DNA from: Rhabdophis nuchalis
Lineage: Eukaryota > Chordata > Lepidosauria > Squamata > Natricidae
Assembly: GCA_039707465.1 (NCBI GenBank)
Contig: CM077645.1
Span: forward strand, 142,098,503-142,162,502
Length of the DNA stretch: 64,000 nucleotides
Reading direction: 5' to 3'
Shown: positions 1 to 11,471 of the stretch, one piece after another
Numbering within the stretch: position 1 is the first letter of the stretch
Layout: the number at the start of each line of letters is the position of its first letter
Program-made: the position numbers and the translations under genes
Notes under the pieces: generated by a model
What the model saw: only the letters and a program-made list of their open reading frames with translations
The model's database searches: none
Told to the model about the DNA's origin: nothing

Positions 1-911
1 TGTGCATAGAGGCTGCAGGGAGCAGGGTGGCATGGGAAAGTGCTATGGAGTGTGGGCAAACAAAAAATGATGGGAGCATTATCAACGTCTGACTTCCTAC
101 TTTCTTTGAATGATCTCTGAATAAATGGTTGTAATTCAAGGATTACAGTATATGTAGAGCAAATAAGAACCTAGCCTGCCTGAAAGATGATTGGTGATAA
201 GAGATTATGGTAACAGTAATGTAGCCAAGTAACATTAGACCCTCAATGTAACAGCATTATGAAAATAAGAGAGGGCTTCTAGTCAACTATTTGCACTGAA
301 TAGGATATCTATATAAATAAAAAATTAACAATAGTTTGTTCAAAACCGCTAATCTCAGAAAGTACTACACCAGTGCCATGTGCACACTACGCAAATGTAA
401 AAGTGCGGCACTTATGAGTTTTTTACCTCCCTTTAGCTCCTCCCACTCAGCTGCTTCTTATGCTGTGTCACACACACGTGCAGCATCGTGTGCTGACACC
501 CTTCCCCCACGCTTTCAATGTCACATGTTCAATGGTCGCTTCCTCAACAGCCAAATATCATGTGCTGATGCCCTTCCCCTGCGCTTTCAACGTCTTTCTT
601 GTCGCGATGATCCTCTCGCAGGCAAAAGGGAAAGACCTGTGGGGGGGAGGGGGGAGATCTGAAGCGCGGACCCAGAGCCCTCTGGGGGAGGGAGGGAGGA
701 CCTGATGGTCGCTGGGAGGGAGGGGGGCCTGGAGGAGGTTGACTGGGGAGGTGGTCTTCCAGGCTTCTGACATCTCATCGCTGCTGCCACCACCCTCCGC
801 CTCCTTCCGAGCCTCCAACCATGAGGAGAGGGCTCAGAAGGAGCCACCGCTCTCAGTTGTCCATTTCTCCGGCGCCATTTCTTTATCAACTTAGAAATTA
901 GAACTGACACA

Positions 912-1073
912 ATGGCCAACGGGAAAGTCAACTTCCGCCCCGTCTTCAGCCGTCTCCAGCCCGACTACACAGCCGAAGATTTCTTCACTTTTATAGAAAG
1001 AATCTGCTGGAGAGGGCGCACAAGAGCTGTCAGTTACAGAAATGTTTCGGGAACTAATGAAAAACATGAATGA
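912..1073 (+). other. Small upstream ORF of the ORF1-only element (53 codons)
   Basis: An ATG-initiated 53-codon frame precedes and overlaps the ORF1 body, whose first ATG (1042) is in another frame. The copy at 28973-29125 has the same arrangement with 50 codons. Both small peptides share a C-terminal pattern: W-R-G, then V-S-Y, then V-x-G-T-x-E-K just before the stop. Either the master element carried this as a short upstream ORF, or an ancestral frameshift split the ORF1 N-terminus before amplification. Function is unknown. Confidence 0.45.
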
Positions 1074-2029
1074 AATGTGGAAAGAAATGATGGATTTAAC
1101 ATTAGAACTCAGGGAAACAGAATGAAGTACAACGGAAAATAAACAAAAAATTGTGAAGTTAGAGGAGGGGGCAGCCGAGATGCGGGAAGAGGTTAAGGAG
1201 ATCTGGAAGGAGAGTCTAGAATTAGGAGCTCATATGACTAAAATTGAATTTGAAAGAATGTCTTTTTTCCTCAGGTTCCAGAATATACCAGTCAGAAAAT
1301 GAGGACCTCAAAGATGTTATTTATTTTTATTTTATTTTATCAAATTTATACCCCGCCCTTCTTCTTGTTAGGACCCAGGGCGGCGCACAGGCATCATTAA
1401 AAACCATTACAAAAACAATACAAACTCTTAAAAGCATATTAAATTAACCTAAAACCCGTGCTAAAACTCTAAAAATTTAAAATTTATAAATATAGTCAGA
1501 AACGGGGGGCTGAGTACAAAAAACGGTTATGAGTACAATGTTAGCAAAATACCTTAAAAGAGATAAAGAGCAACTCTGGTGGGATATGAACCTGGTCTAT
1601 AGAATTAATTCAGCCTATGCTAGGATGCATAATGTACCAAGAGACGTTCATGTTAAATTTCTTAGGCGATCCACAAGGGATGAGATATTGAGGGCTCAAC
1701 GGGATGGAATCTTAAAGTATCAAGATAAAGAAATAGCCGTTTTGAAACAAATTCCGAAAAAAATTAGAGAAATAAGAAGGAAGTATTCCTTCTTGTCTAA
1801 GAAATTATACAAAAAAGGAATTTGGTTCAAGTGGTTATTGCCAGAGGGAATGCTGATCTTCTGGGAGGGGGGCAGAGTAAAAATTAAAACACTAAGTGAG
1901 GCGGAGGCATTTATCCAAAAACATTCTCCCCAGCTGGGAGGTGAAGATGGGAGAACAGGGAGAGCGATGGCCCCGCCCAGGGACAGGGAAGAAGAGTCAA
2001 TTGCAAAAAGACTTAGGTCTCAAAAATGA
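1042..2029 (+). pseudogene. L1 ORF1p-like RNA-binding protein, broken copy
   Basis: The N-terminal part is a Met/Glu/Lys-rich heptad-like segment typical of the L1 ORF1p coiled coil, with an in-frame TGA near 1123. After it comes the conserved stretch at about 1254-1290 (RMSFFLRFQNIP), equivalent to the start of the L1 ORF1p RRM domain. The frame is then broken by a 0.2-kb LINE tail (1319-1529). It resumes as a clean 166-codon frame, 1529-2029, containing the PRDVHVKFLRRS and KQIPKKIREIRRKYSFL motifs of the ORF1p RRM/C-terminal domain. ORF1p is the nucleic-acid chaperone of L1 particles. This copy cannot make the whole protein. Confidence 0.8.
1319..1529 (-). mobile_element. LINE 3'-tail fragment inserted in ORF1 copy 1
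   Basis: Comparison with the copy at 29350-29385 shows about 210 extra bases splitting the ORF1 frame. On the minus strand the insert ends in a GCCGCCCTGGG-like block followed by a T/A-rich ATAAA-type tail. This is the layout of the LINE 3' ends at 22786-23225, 24140-24270 and 47600-48085, though from another subfamily. A possible short target duplication (GTTA) flanks it. It is the most recent event in the Helitron/L1/LINE nest. Confidence 0.65.
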
Positions 2030-2534
2030 TTTTATTTGAAATCTTATTGTAATTGTTGATACAAGATAAAATGGCAAAGAAAAAGATGATTGAATATATG
2101 GACTGTACAATGTAACCTTTATATATGCCTATCCTCTACTTTTAAAATTGTAAATTTATGAAGTGTTGGGAGGGTCACCCTATACCTTTTCCCCTGTATA
2201 AATTTTGAAAACCAATAAAAAAATTTCACAAAAAAAGGAGCCACCGCCACCGCCTCCACTCACCCTAGAGCGCCTGCAACCACACCAGCCAGCATCCACA
2301 CCCAGACGGGGAGCCGAGACTGCTGCCCCTGCCCTCCTCCTCCTCACCAAGGCCAGTGGCAGTGCCACAGGACACTTGGCGCTGCCGCCACCCTGGCCAT
2401 AGAGGAGCTTTTGCACCTTTTTGAGCCGGCCCTTCCTTTTTTGGGGGCATGGGGGGCATGGAGGAGGGAAGAGAGGACCTGATGGTCACTAGGAGGGAGG
2501 GGGGCCTGGTTGACTGGGGAGATGGTCTGGGGAG

Positions 2535-2725
2535 GGGAGGGGGAGTAGGTTGGTAGAGAGATATAGAGAGAGGGAGAAATACAGTAGGTAGGTAATTAGA
2601 GGGATAGATGAGAGGGAGGAATACAGTAGGTAGGTAGGTAGGTAGGTAGGTAGGTAGGTAGGTAGGTAGGTAGGTAGGTAGAGGGATAGAGAGAGGGGGA
2701 AGAGAGGGAGAGGGAGGGGAGGGAG
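2535..2725 (+). repeat. GGTA minisatellite with GAGAGAGAAATACAGTAGG-type units
   Basis: A purine-rich array in which AATACAGTAGGTAGGTAGG-like blocks alternate with AGGGATAGAGAG-type spacers, including a pure (GGTA)n run at about 2624-2680. The same unit vocabulary appears inside two TIR elements at 41940-42340 and 53225-53785, so a sequence module is shared between unrelated mobile elements. Confidence 0.85.
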
Positions 2726-2831
2726 AGGAAACCGAGGCAGAGAAGGAAGGGGGTCGCTGAGAGGGTCTGTGAGGAGGAACTTTTTCATTTACCCAAATTT
2801 GGCCACAGCAACACGTGGCAGGTACAGCTAG

Positions 2832-4229
2832 TAACCAATATTTTGAATAGAAATATATCTTCTTCTAGAATTTTAAAGAATATCATCACTTTGCTATAAA
2901 TTCTAGTAAAATGAAGGCCTCTAATTCTATACTTGGTTGGTTAGCAATTTGCTTGGGCCAGATTCCAATATGAGATTATTGTGGGGAAACTAAACATTTT
3001 GCACATTTACAAATTGCACATCAAAAGATTTTATCAGCAATTCACCATAAAATGAAGTGCTTGCACTTTGGTTCTGCTTTTGTTCCATTTGTATAACCTG
3101 AGTTATTTTAAATCAATTTGTGATCTATTTGTCCAATTCTTTCATGCTTACTTGCTGGGGTGTAGGAAAGCAGAATATTTGAACTAATGTCAAGGTGAAA
3201 GAAAAAAAAAGAGTTTAAAATATTGCTGATATGGAATTTCATTGCATAATTTACTAGGGAGAAAATTCTAGCAGAGAGGAAGGAATCAAAACACTTTGCA
3301 CTTTTTTAAGGTAAACATAATTATTAGCACACTCTTTGCAGCAAACTTGACAAGCGCCTTGCTACGTGTGTGAAGTAAAGCAAGGCTTCTAAGAAAATTT
3401 TCAGGTCTTTGACTCACCAAGCAGCTTAAAAGTTCATAGGCTAGAAAGTCATTTTCCTTGTGAATAAACTGTGAAATGTCTTTGAAAATTACTTTTTTAA
3501 TTACAGCTGACATTTCTGAGCCTCCTGCTGATGGTATCTCCCTCGAAAAGAAGACAATGATGACAAAAATAAAGCATGATTTGCCACAATGGGAATGCAA
3601 GTGGCAAATGTGGGATAGACTGCAAAACAATTTGAAGCCAACTTTTCATTTATGAATATGCTTTTTTTCTATCAATGCTACTACTCAGTGTATTACCTTT
3701 CATATACTAGTAAGTTTAGCTTTCCCCAATGCAGAGAGTAAAAGCAGATACATAAAATAAATGTCAGCATCTAAGGGAAAGTGTTAGTTTTAGCCACAAG
3801 GAAAGAGTTAAAAAAGTTTAAAAAAAATAAAAGACAAACACAACCTTTCAGTTGAAGTCATGCAAAATTTGATTACATGATAGTGGCCTCCATCTTGACT
3901 TTTTTTTTTTAACCTTTCTGGTGACACTCATGGGTAATTATGGTAAGATTTCATTGGCAACCTTTGAGAGGACATAAAATGGTAACCTTAGTAGATGAAG
4001 TGACAAGATTTAAAATGGTTCAGCAAAAATTTAACTGGCCTGCAAATCAGGAAATAGCCAAGATTTTGGAAATTCCAGAATCATGGCTAGTAAAACATGT
4101 CAGTATAATTGTGACATTTAACTCAACACTCATAATTGTTCTTAGTCCATTAATCTATGGCTTTGTTGCCATTATGTGCATATATTTTTTTAAAATTAAG
4201 TCCATTTTAGTCTGTCTCTCTCTCTCTCT
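2832..4229. other. AT-rich DNA, nothing recognised
   Basis: No repeat, RNA or convincing coding signal was seen. A 114-codon open frame on the minus strand (3286-3630) has no recognisable domain or splice context, and I do not call it a gene. Confidence 0.5.
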
Positions 4230-4610
4230 CCCTCCCTCCCTTCATTTTTATTTATTATATTTTTATGCCACTCATCTTACTGTCAGGCAATTCTAGACAG
4301 CCTACCACTTTGTAAAAACAAAAATACAAAACATTAAATGTTAAAATTATCAGACATTAGCTAAGAAATCAGAATGCAATGGGATGGAAGTAGGTTATTC
4401 TTTCTAATCCTAGTCCACTTCAGCGTGGAACGTCCACATCAGAGTCCCAGGCCAATCAGCACAGCCAAGTCTTGAATCTTCTTTGGAAAACCAAAGGGGA
4501 GGGGGGGAGAGATCTCACTTCAAAGGGCACAAAGTCCCAGAGAGCTGGAGCCACTGCAGAAAAGGTCATTTTGTTTAAATCAGAGTGATAGAGGCAGATT
4601 ATCTGCAAAA
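4230..4610 (-). mobile_element. Old LINE 3' region (L2/CR1-like), antisense
   Basis: Read on the minus strand, 4505-4580 still resembles the C-terminal LINE motif (R-x-F-S-x-V-A-P-x-L-W) seen in clearer copies near 23000 and 47750. The sequence continues to an A/T-rich tail at 4230-4265. Many changes have accumulated and no frame is open. Family assignment is by similarity of motif and layout only. Confidence 0.5.
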
Positions 4611-5102
4611 TGTGAAACACTATGATGTCAGGCATTTCTTTGCAAACCTTTAGGTTTACTCCTGCTTTACTTAAGTCTTGGACAGCTGCAAAAAATTCTT
4701 TCTAGCTTGGCTGACGTAAATATCATTTTTTAAAGTTTATATTTCACATTTCTAAACCACCCATCTCCCTCAGAATCCAGGCTTGAACCAAGGGTCTCAA
4801 GCTCTTTCTGTTCCTTCTTCTGCAAACACCAACAGGACAACACAAAGTATGTGGTATAGTGCTGCTTGGGAGCTATTTTTGTACCCCCTCACTTGTCAAG
4901 GTGAGAAAACTCCAAGTGAGATGATAAAGCAACAATGTGAGACAAAGTTGTGGACCATTGGAAGACTGTTCCCAACTATGTGGGAAATATCCCGCATCCT
5001 TAGAAGGATGAAATCACTGTGTGAAATTGTATAATGGAGCAATATTTAACTTTCTTTTCATGTTCTTTGCCATGTGGGATTGCCAACGTTGTGTTTTGAT
5101 AT

Positions 5103-5225
5103 AAGTTAGAAATCAGGAGATCATGAGTTCTTATCCTGCCTTAAGTATGAAAGCCAGCTCTGAGACAGTCAGATTCTCATAGTTCTAGGGAAAAGGCAAT
5201 GGTAAACTATGCCATTCTTTCATTT
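5103..5225 (+). mobile_element. Degenerate Sauria-type SINE fragment
   Basis: The core CATGAGTTCTTATCCTGCC (B-box region) is followed by an ATGAAAGCCAGCT block and an AAAGGCAATGGTAAACTA block, the same order as in the SINE copies at 14222 and 47156. It is truncated at both ends and diverged. Confidence 0.55.
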
Positions 5226-5723
5226 AAATGACATTCCTTTCTCCCCTTCCCCAAAGAGGATCATAACAGAACTTAATCAAAGGAAAATACGGAGATGCCA
5301 ATTGACTCCCCCTGGAAAGATCACAATTTTATTTTATGTTAAATTCATCTCCTCAGATTAAACAATATTGAAGCTGGAAGGCCGATTTTACCTTGGTACC
5401 AGTTTTTATGCTTCTATTCATACTGTATGAGCAATCTATCATAATAAAGGTTATAATCTATCAAGAATTTTGGCTGCCCAGTTGGCTTTTCAATCTGAGT
5501 TTCTTCCAAGTGTTTTCCTGAATAATCTAGGCAATCTGAGTGGAAGGATTTATTTTATCAATTCTCTGATTTCCCAGGCCTCATTATCTAACTGACCTAA
5601 ATTTTCCTATCTATCCAATGCCCGCTTATTCCAATCCAGACTATCAAAAACATGTGCTTACTACCATTTTAGCAAGAGGTTACTGCTTCCAATGTATTTT
5701 CTAAATGACTTTCATTAGTATTA

Positions 5724-6309
5724 CAATACAATACAATAGCAGAGTTGGAAGGGACCTTGTAGGTCTTCTAGTCCAACCCCCTGCGTGGGCAGGAGCCTTA
5801 TACCATTTCAGACAAATGGCTATCTTACATCTTTTTAAAGACTTCCAGGGTTGGAGCATTCACAACTTCTGGAGGCAAGCTGTTCCAGAGGTTAATTGTT
5901 CTAACTGTCAGGAAATTTCTCCTTAGTTCTAAGTTGCTTCTCTCCTTGATTAGTTTCCACCCATTGCTTCTTGTCCTGCCCCGAGGTGCCTTGGAGAATA
6001 GTTTGGCTCCCTCTTCTTTGTGGCACCCTCTCAGATATCGGAACACTGCTATCATGTCTCCCCTGGTCCTTCTCTTCATCAAACTAGACATACCCAGTTC
6101 CTGCAACCGTTCTTCATATGTTTTAGTCTCCAGTCCCCTAATCATCTTGGTTGCTCTTCTCTGCACTCTTTCCAGAGTCTCCACGTCTTTTCTACATCGT
6201 GGCGACCAAAACTGTATGCAGTATTCCAAGTGTGGCCTTACCAAGGCACTATACAGTGGCATTAACACTTCACGTGATCTAGATTCTATCCCTCTGTTGA
6301 TGCAGCCTA
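5724..6309 (-). mobile_element. 5'-truncated CR1 (L3-type) LINE
   Basis: The copy is antisense. Its 3' end (5724-5800 on the plus strand) is the CR1-type block GGGACCTTGTAGGTCTTCTA flanked by a short TATTG repeat. It matches the long copy at 58905-60680 closely up to 6309, where homology stops, so it is a 5' truncation of about 0.59 kb. Confidence 0.9.
5825..6268 (-). pseudogene. CR1 ORF2 C-terminal fragment
   Basis: A 147-codon open remnant corresponds to about residues 390-536 of the CR1 ORF at 58990-60621 and is nearly identical to it. It contains the RPHLEYCIQFWSPRCRKD and NLWNSLPPEVVNAPTLEVF segments of the post-RT region. It lacks the reverse transcriptase and endonuclease domains and the final residues, so it is non-functional. 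Confidence 0.85.
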
Positions 6310-9289
6310 GTTATAGTGCTGTGTTAGGATATAACAAAAAAGATATGAATACCAAAACAGACATAGCACAATTAAAAAATTAAAAACTACAAGCCCTCAA
6401 AAATATCATTCCCTATTTAAAATTCTGGCTTTATGTAAAGGTATCCCACTCCCCCTTCGGTTTCCTGTCCCATTTTAAATGAGGCCCCTAGTTTTCAGAA
6501 GGTCCATTCCTGCAGAAAAACCTGACTGGAATTTAGTTCTTCATTTTAAGAAGTATTTCATCAACATTTTCACATGTTAAGTTTAACCATTCAAGTTGGA
6601 AACGTATTGAAATACTCGCTAAATATACACTTTAAGTATGATATTAAAAGATAGCATTAATTGCAGCTCTGAACAATCAGCACCCACCCAAAAGCATCTT
6701 AGAAAATATAAATACCTCTTAGAAAATATAAAGTGATAGTATTAAGAGCATTGGTGTGGACAAAACATAATGGGATGTACATAAAGAAAAAGCACAATAA
6801 ACCAATAACAGTGAGGAAAATCAATTGCAATTCCATTTGTAACTTACAACACAAGAGCACTGATATATTAACACAAGAAAGCTACAATCTGAAGCACTCA
6901 AAGAAACACACAATGACTTATCCCCTGTCATTGGATCTGTCTACACAATCTAAAATTAATCTCTAGCTTTTCTAATATAAAAGCTGCCATGTGTCTCATT
7001 ACTTCTGTTCGCTGCCTAATAGTAAACCTGTGTGTTTTACTTAAGGAACAGCTCCTAGGTGTTATATTTTCAAAAATGAGGGGTCAGCCAATAACTTTTA
7101 CTTTGTCCAAGTCTCTCAACAAATTTGGATGAAATCTGAAACTTGCATAGTTCTTAAAATCTAATCGATTTCCTGTCATTTCCGTCATTCTTTATGAATG
7201 TGACTTAATACTGAAGTTTCTTCTTCATACAAGCCTTTTTAAATTCCTCTACCTGGTTTCTTTTAATAACTTTAAGTTGTCAAAGAGCTTTGGTTTGACA
7301 GTTGGGTTCAAATTAACAAAAGTTTTGCCAGCTTGGATTTGAAAGTTTGAAAATATTTGAAAACTCAGGAGAAACTCTATTATATACTGACTTGTACATG
7401 AACACCTGTAGTCAAACTGCTGAATAGGCTACTATCACTGTTTTGAATGAAGAAAAAAGGAAAATATAACCCATGAAGATTAAAATCAGTCCCCCAATAC
7501 CCAAAAGCCAGAAAGAAATTATCATATTCCCTTTTTAACAAAACTGTCAGCCTACATATTTATCAACAAATCAATCTGAAATGCAATAGGTAATTATATT
7601 AAGATGATTTTGAAATAGGCTACTGCTAATAAATAATACATTACAAAGATATTATTTAAAAGCATATAATTAAAATGAAAGCGTAAAAATGTTTATCATG
7701 CTAAACATTAGTTTTGCTGGTGTAGAAGAGTTGTATTAATCCTACAAGAGATTTGATCATTCCAGTATTATTGAATTGATTTCAACAATGCACTCTATAG
7801 AATAATTCAATATTCTTATCTACTTTCTCCATATTATGCATGACTTTATATACCACAATCATACCGCCTTCCATCATCTTTTTTTAATGAAACAATACAC
7901 AATATTCTAAGCTTTAAGGCAATCTTCAAACTTAAATCATCCTGACTGCTCTCTTCTGCACTTTCCCCCACTTATATCCTTCTCAAATATGGTGAATAGA
8001 ACTGTTCACGCTACTGCATATACAGACATGTTTTAGATTTTATAAAGGCATAACGATGTTGACAGTTACACTTTCAGTCAATCATTTGTAATTCCTAGCA
8101 TGGAAATTGTTTTCTTTTGTTTTTCACGGCTGTTGTGTATGGAGTTGAGATTTTACTGAGCTATCACCATGACCCCCAAGATCTTTTTTTAACTTGGAGA
8201 CAGACCCACTATTGTGCATGTGATATTTATTTGAACGTTTTTGCTGAGGAAATTTGTCAAATTCTTTTTGAAAATTAAGGTATACAATATTAAAAGGGTT
8301 TCACCAAATTATGGAAGATTGTGAAGGCAGATAAACAGATGTTTCCATGTTGATCTTTCTTCAGCAAGACTCATTATTCTATTCTCATTATATGGGTATT
8401 ATTATTATTTTTTATTACCATTTCTGCCACTTGGCCTAGAATAGACTTTTAAACAAATTTTCATTTAAAAAATTGTGTTTCCCTGGTTAGTTTCCAGTTA
8501 TGTCACACTGAGGCCTATTTGGGAGACAAGTGTCATACTTTTACTAGAAAGTCAGCAATTTCAGTTATGACAATTTCAGTGTCAATTCAGCATTTAACAA
8601 CTCTCAGTTGGATGGCTTTGGATCTAGCATAAAATGTGGTCTGGGTCATCTTATGAATGGCACACCTTGGAAATGTAATTTTTTTTGATGATCAAACTGG
8701 TGCAACTACTTTGCTCCAAATGCTGTACATGTATTGATAATTGATGTGATTGTCAAGTTAGACTAGATCAAAAAACTGACTCCACAGGAAGACAACTATA
8801 CTTCATGGAAATAAGATATAGCAATAGAATCCTGCCCGTTTGCCTATGCTTTACCTTCCCTCCCTTTTATTTATCACTGAGACCGGGAGGAGCCAGGCTG
8901 AGAATCTTCCCAATATTTCCTTCTTTCCCGGGACTTAAGGATTGATTCTACCATTATTTCCGTAGCAGTTTTTGAATATTCCCTTCAAGATCCTCTTCAT
9001 GGTTTTCTACAGAGACAGAGCAAAAGTTTCTATATAGTATACTGACAGCAAAAAATCTGGCTGACTTAAGTCTGAATACTTAACTAATGTATGGATCAAA
9101 CTACAAGATTACATTTTCACTATGAATTTATATAAGCTTTATGCCAGTTTAACTGTCAGGGATTACCATGGAGTACCCTGATAATTCCAGCGGAACAAAA
9201 GTACCAGATTACAGCGTAGGCTTTTTGAACTACACTGGCCTTTAGTACAAGTTTCTTTTTAACACAATTATCCCTCTGGAAACTTGTTC
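6310..9289. other. AT-rich DNA, nothing recognised
   Basis: About 3 kb with no repeat family, RNA gene or coding frame that I can identify. One 19-bp sequence (CTTAGAAAATATAAA type) is duplicated near 6698 and 6718. Confidence 0.5.
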
Positions 9290-10872
9290 AGGATATTGAC
9301 AATTCTGCCACCCTTCTCTTATTGTTCAGAATTCCTGCTTAGCCTTAGCACAGGTACAGAATGAACACAGGGCCTCCCTAGCCAAGCTGCCTCAATTGTT
9401 GGTTAAGATGGTGTCAGCCATTACTATTGTGCCTTGGGCTCACCTACACGCCAGATATTTTCAATGGTTTCTTTTACCATTTCAGAAGAAGCGCAAGAGC
9501 ACATCTCTGGCAAAGGTCACCATTCCCTAGAGGTTCAGCATTCCATCCACTAGTGGAGATCACTGACCATTTATAAGGGGTGCCATTTCAAAGTATCAAC
9601 CAGACTGACTATTACTACCGATGCCAGTCTATTCAGCTGGGGAGTCCATCTGCAGTCACAGATAGCCCAGGGACAGCGGGACCAGGTGGACAGAACTTGC
9701 AGCATCAATTGGCTAGAACTCAGAGCAATCCACCTGGTCCTGCAAAGCTTCGGGAAAACTATAGTTGGCCAGCATGTCCTGATCCTGATGTATGAAGTGG
9801 CCACCAAAGCCCATGTAAACCAAGTCCAAGCACCTCATGCTGGCGGCCAAAGAGCTGGGCCCCTGGGTGGAGAGGCACCTACTCTCAATTACAGCAGAGC
9901 ACATCTCAGATGTGGCAAATGTTCAGGCAGAGTAGCTCAGTCAGGCCAGAGTGGACCATGCCAAATGTCGCCTGCATCCTCGTCTCTTCTGGGAGATCAC
10001 GGAGTGCTTTGACACACCAGTCGTGGACCTATTTGCCACTCCAAGCAACTCACAGCTCCCCAGGTACTTTATGAAGTTCGCCATGGAAGTGGCGAAGGAG
10101 GTGTTATACTCTTTGGTGCCCCTGGTCACCTGGACTCCCCTATGCATTAACACCTCTCCCCCTCCTTCCTTAAGTCATTCACAAGGTCATAAGCACCAGA
10201 GCAGAGGTCATTCTTCTGGCTCCACACTGGCCACAGAGGTCATGGTTTGTCAATCTGCAGACCCTATCTGTGGGCAGACCCCGGAGGATTCTTTGGGACA
10301 GCATCTCCCTCAGTCAGAGGTCACTGGAGTATCCGGAACCTCAGTGGCTCCAGTTGACCTTCTGGTGCTTGGGCGGGGCACTCTGAGGGAGGACAACTTC
10401 TCCACCAGGGTCATTGACACCATCCATGCCTCCAGGAGGCGCTCCAGGGACTGCATATATAGTGCCACCTGACAGACATTTTGTACCTGCCGTTTGACCA
10501 GATACATTAATCCCACTCGTTTGTCAGTACCTCAAGTCCTGGACTTTCTCCAGAAGGGACTGGATAGGGGTCTGGCCCCAAAGACCATCAGAAGACAAGT
10601 AGTGGAATTGGCAACTGTGTTGACCTGGGTGGAGGGATAGTCTTTATCTTAATACCCCATGGACCAACGGTTTTTGAAAGTGGCGATGAACCTGAGGCCA
10701 CTGGTAGTACAGAGATTTGTCAAAAGTGCTTAATGCTCTCACTGGTCCATCATTCAAGCCCCTCCACAGTGTCTCCTTGCAGTTTCTCCCCTTAAAGGTG
10801 GCCTTCCTGGTAGCTATCACCTCCACCAGGAGGATTTCGGAGCTACAGGATCTCTTGGTAGCCCCACAACTC
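9290..10872 (+). pseudogene. DIRS-type retroelement: RT end, RNase H and tyrosine recombinase, decayed
   Basis: Several short frames on the plus strand together resemble the DIRS polyprotein. First comes an RT-thumb-like stretch (9400-9490, PWAHLHARYFQWF). An RNase H-like region follows (9625-9830), with D-A-S-like and SWGVHL patterns, INWLELRAIHLVLQSF and TKAHVNQ. Next is a region with VDLFATPSNSQLPRYF (10015-10070). Further on is the tyrosine recombinase N-terminal region (LDFLQKGLDRGLAPKT near 10535, then VAFLVAITSTRRISELQDL near 10800). DIRS elements insert with a tyrosine recombinase. The order matches the family, but stops and frameshifts abound and the catalytic end of the recombinase is missing. 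The element ends where the palindrome at 10881 begins. Confidence 0.75.
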
Positions 10873-10880
10873 TCGGGGAG

Positions 10881-11006
10881 GATATATATATATGTTTTTG
10901 TAGATTTTCATGGGTGCATGCTGGTCTTGTTGTATTCGGGTCCTTTCCCATGTAAGATTGAGATTGTCTTGGCAACGTTGTGGTGAGGTCTCACCATCTT
11001 CAGGCT
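10881..11006 (-). repeat. Outer arm, left, with hammerhead-like remnant
   Basis: Minus-strand sequence homologous to 11919-12046. It includes CUGAAGA followed by a perfect 7-bp stem (UGGUGAG/CUCACCA). The following position should read GAAA in a hammerhead but reads CAAC here, so this copy would be inactive. The segment resembles terminal repeats of Penelope-like retroelements, which are known to carry minimal hammerheads. That assignment is an inference. Confidence 0.4.
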
Positions 11007-11011
11007 GGAGA

Positions 11012-11042
<31 letters not shown>

Positions 11043-11074
11043 GGTTTTTGAGCTGATCAATAAATAAAGCAGGG

Positions 11075-11121
11075 AGATAGGATAGATCTATTTCGAGCTT
11101 TTTACCTGTCATCACCTAGCC
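11075..11121 (-). ncRNA. Degenerate hammerhead ribozyme remnant
   Basis: On the minus strand the order stem I, core, stem II, CGAAA, stem III, cleavage site is still recognisable. However, the core reads GUGAUGA instead of CUGAUGA, and stem II (CAGGUAAAAAGCUC) no longer pairs. Expected to be inactive. Confidence 0.6.
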
Positions 11122-11188
11122 ATACCCTTACTGGGATTTGAATATATATATATATATATATTAGCTCTCATCAGCTAGCCATACCCTT

Positions 11189-11260
11189 ACTGGGATTCGA
11201 ACCAGGGCTGTATTACATGCCAGGCGAGAGCCTTGCCATTAAGCCAGCTAGGTTCTGTTC
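11189..11260 (-). promoter_or_regulatory. tRNA-like Pol III promoter module (A and B boxes)
   Basis: Minus strand: A-box-like TGGCTTAATGG at 11236-11246 and a perfect B box GGTTCGAATCC at 11193-11203. They bracket a CTCTCGCCTGGCA segment resembling the anticodon arm of tRNA-Gly(GCC). The paired acceptor stem of a functional tRNA is absent. It feeds directly into a ribozyme sequence truncated by (TA)n at about 11160. Confidence 0.7.
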
Positions 11261-11471
11261 TTGTCAGCTGAGACAAGAGGATAGTTATATATAATTGTTT
11301 CCACAACACCCTGTTAAGGCCCCAATTAAGGGAGGAAGCACACTGCTTTTCCTTTTCTGCTTTTCGGCTCATCACCAGAGACCATCTAGACAGAAAGCCA
11401 AGAATTCCATTGTGTAATTTTTTATATGTGTGTTACGATTTTGAGCTGATCAATAAATAAGGTAAGGGTAT

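Larger units (their letters stand above)
851..2234 (+). mobile_element. L1-type ORF1-only retroelement, copy 1 (HAL1-like)
   Basis: The insertion is bounded by a perfect 13-bp target duplication, AAGGAGCCACCGC at 838-850 and 2235-2247, and ends in an AATAAAA signal and A-rich tail. It contains part of a 5' UTR, a small upstream frame, an ORF1-like coding region and a 3' UTR of about 200 bp. The 3' UTR starts directly after the ORF1 stop, so no ORF2 (endonuclease/reverse transcriptase) is present. A homologous element with the same organisation lies at 28129-30114, so the missing ORF2 looks like a family trait. It lies inside the Helitron at 308-2831 and must be younger than it. It carries a later LINE-tail insertion at 1319-1529. 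Confidence 0.8.
308..2831 (+). mobile_element. Probable non-autonomous Helitron with nested insertions
   Basis: The 5' end begins with TC followed by an A/T-rich start, directly after a host A. The 3' end is CTAG (2828-2831) followed by a host T, as expected for rolling-circle insertion between A and T. A short hairpin with GCCAC/GTGGC arms lies about 12 nt before CTAG, another Helitron hallmark. No Rep/helicase frame is present, so the copy would depend on another element. Inside are an imperfectly repeated 35-bp motif (about 488 and 569), a GC-rich module present twice (about 688-756 and 2470-2527), an L1-type ORF1-only insertion and a GGTA minisatellite. The ends are seen directly. Class membership is inferred from end structure only. 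Confidence 0.6.

Noticed and set aside
3286..3630. 114-codon open frame on the minus strand
   Set aside because: No recognised domain, no related copy in the window and no splice or promoter context; length is unexceptional by chance.
3940..4296. 118-codon open frame on the plus strand
   Set aside because: No domain recognised, and the second half runs into (CT)n and LINE-tail sequence.
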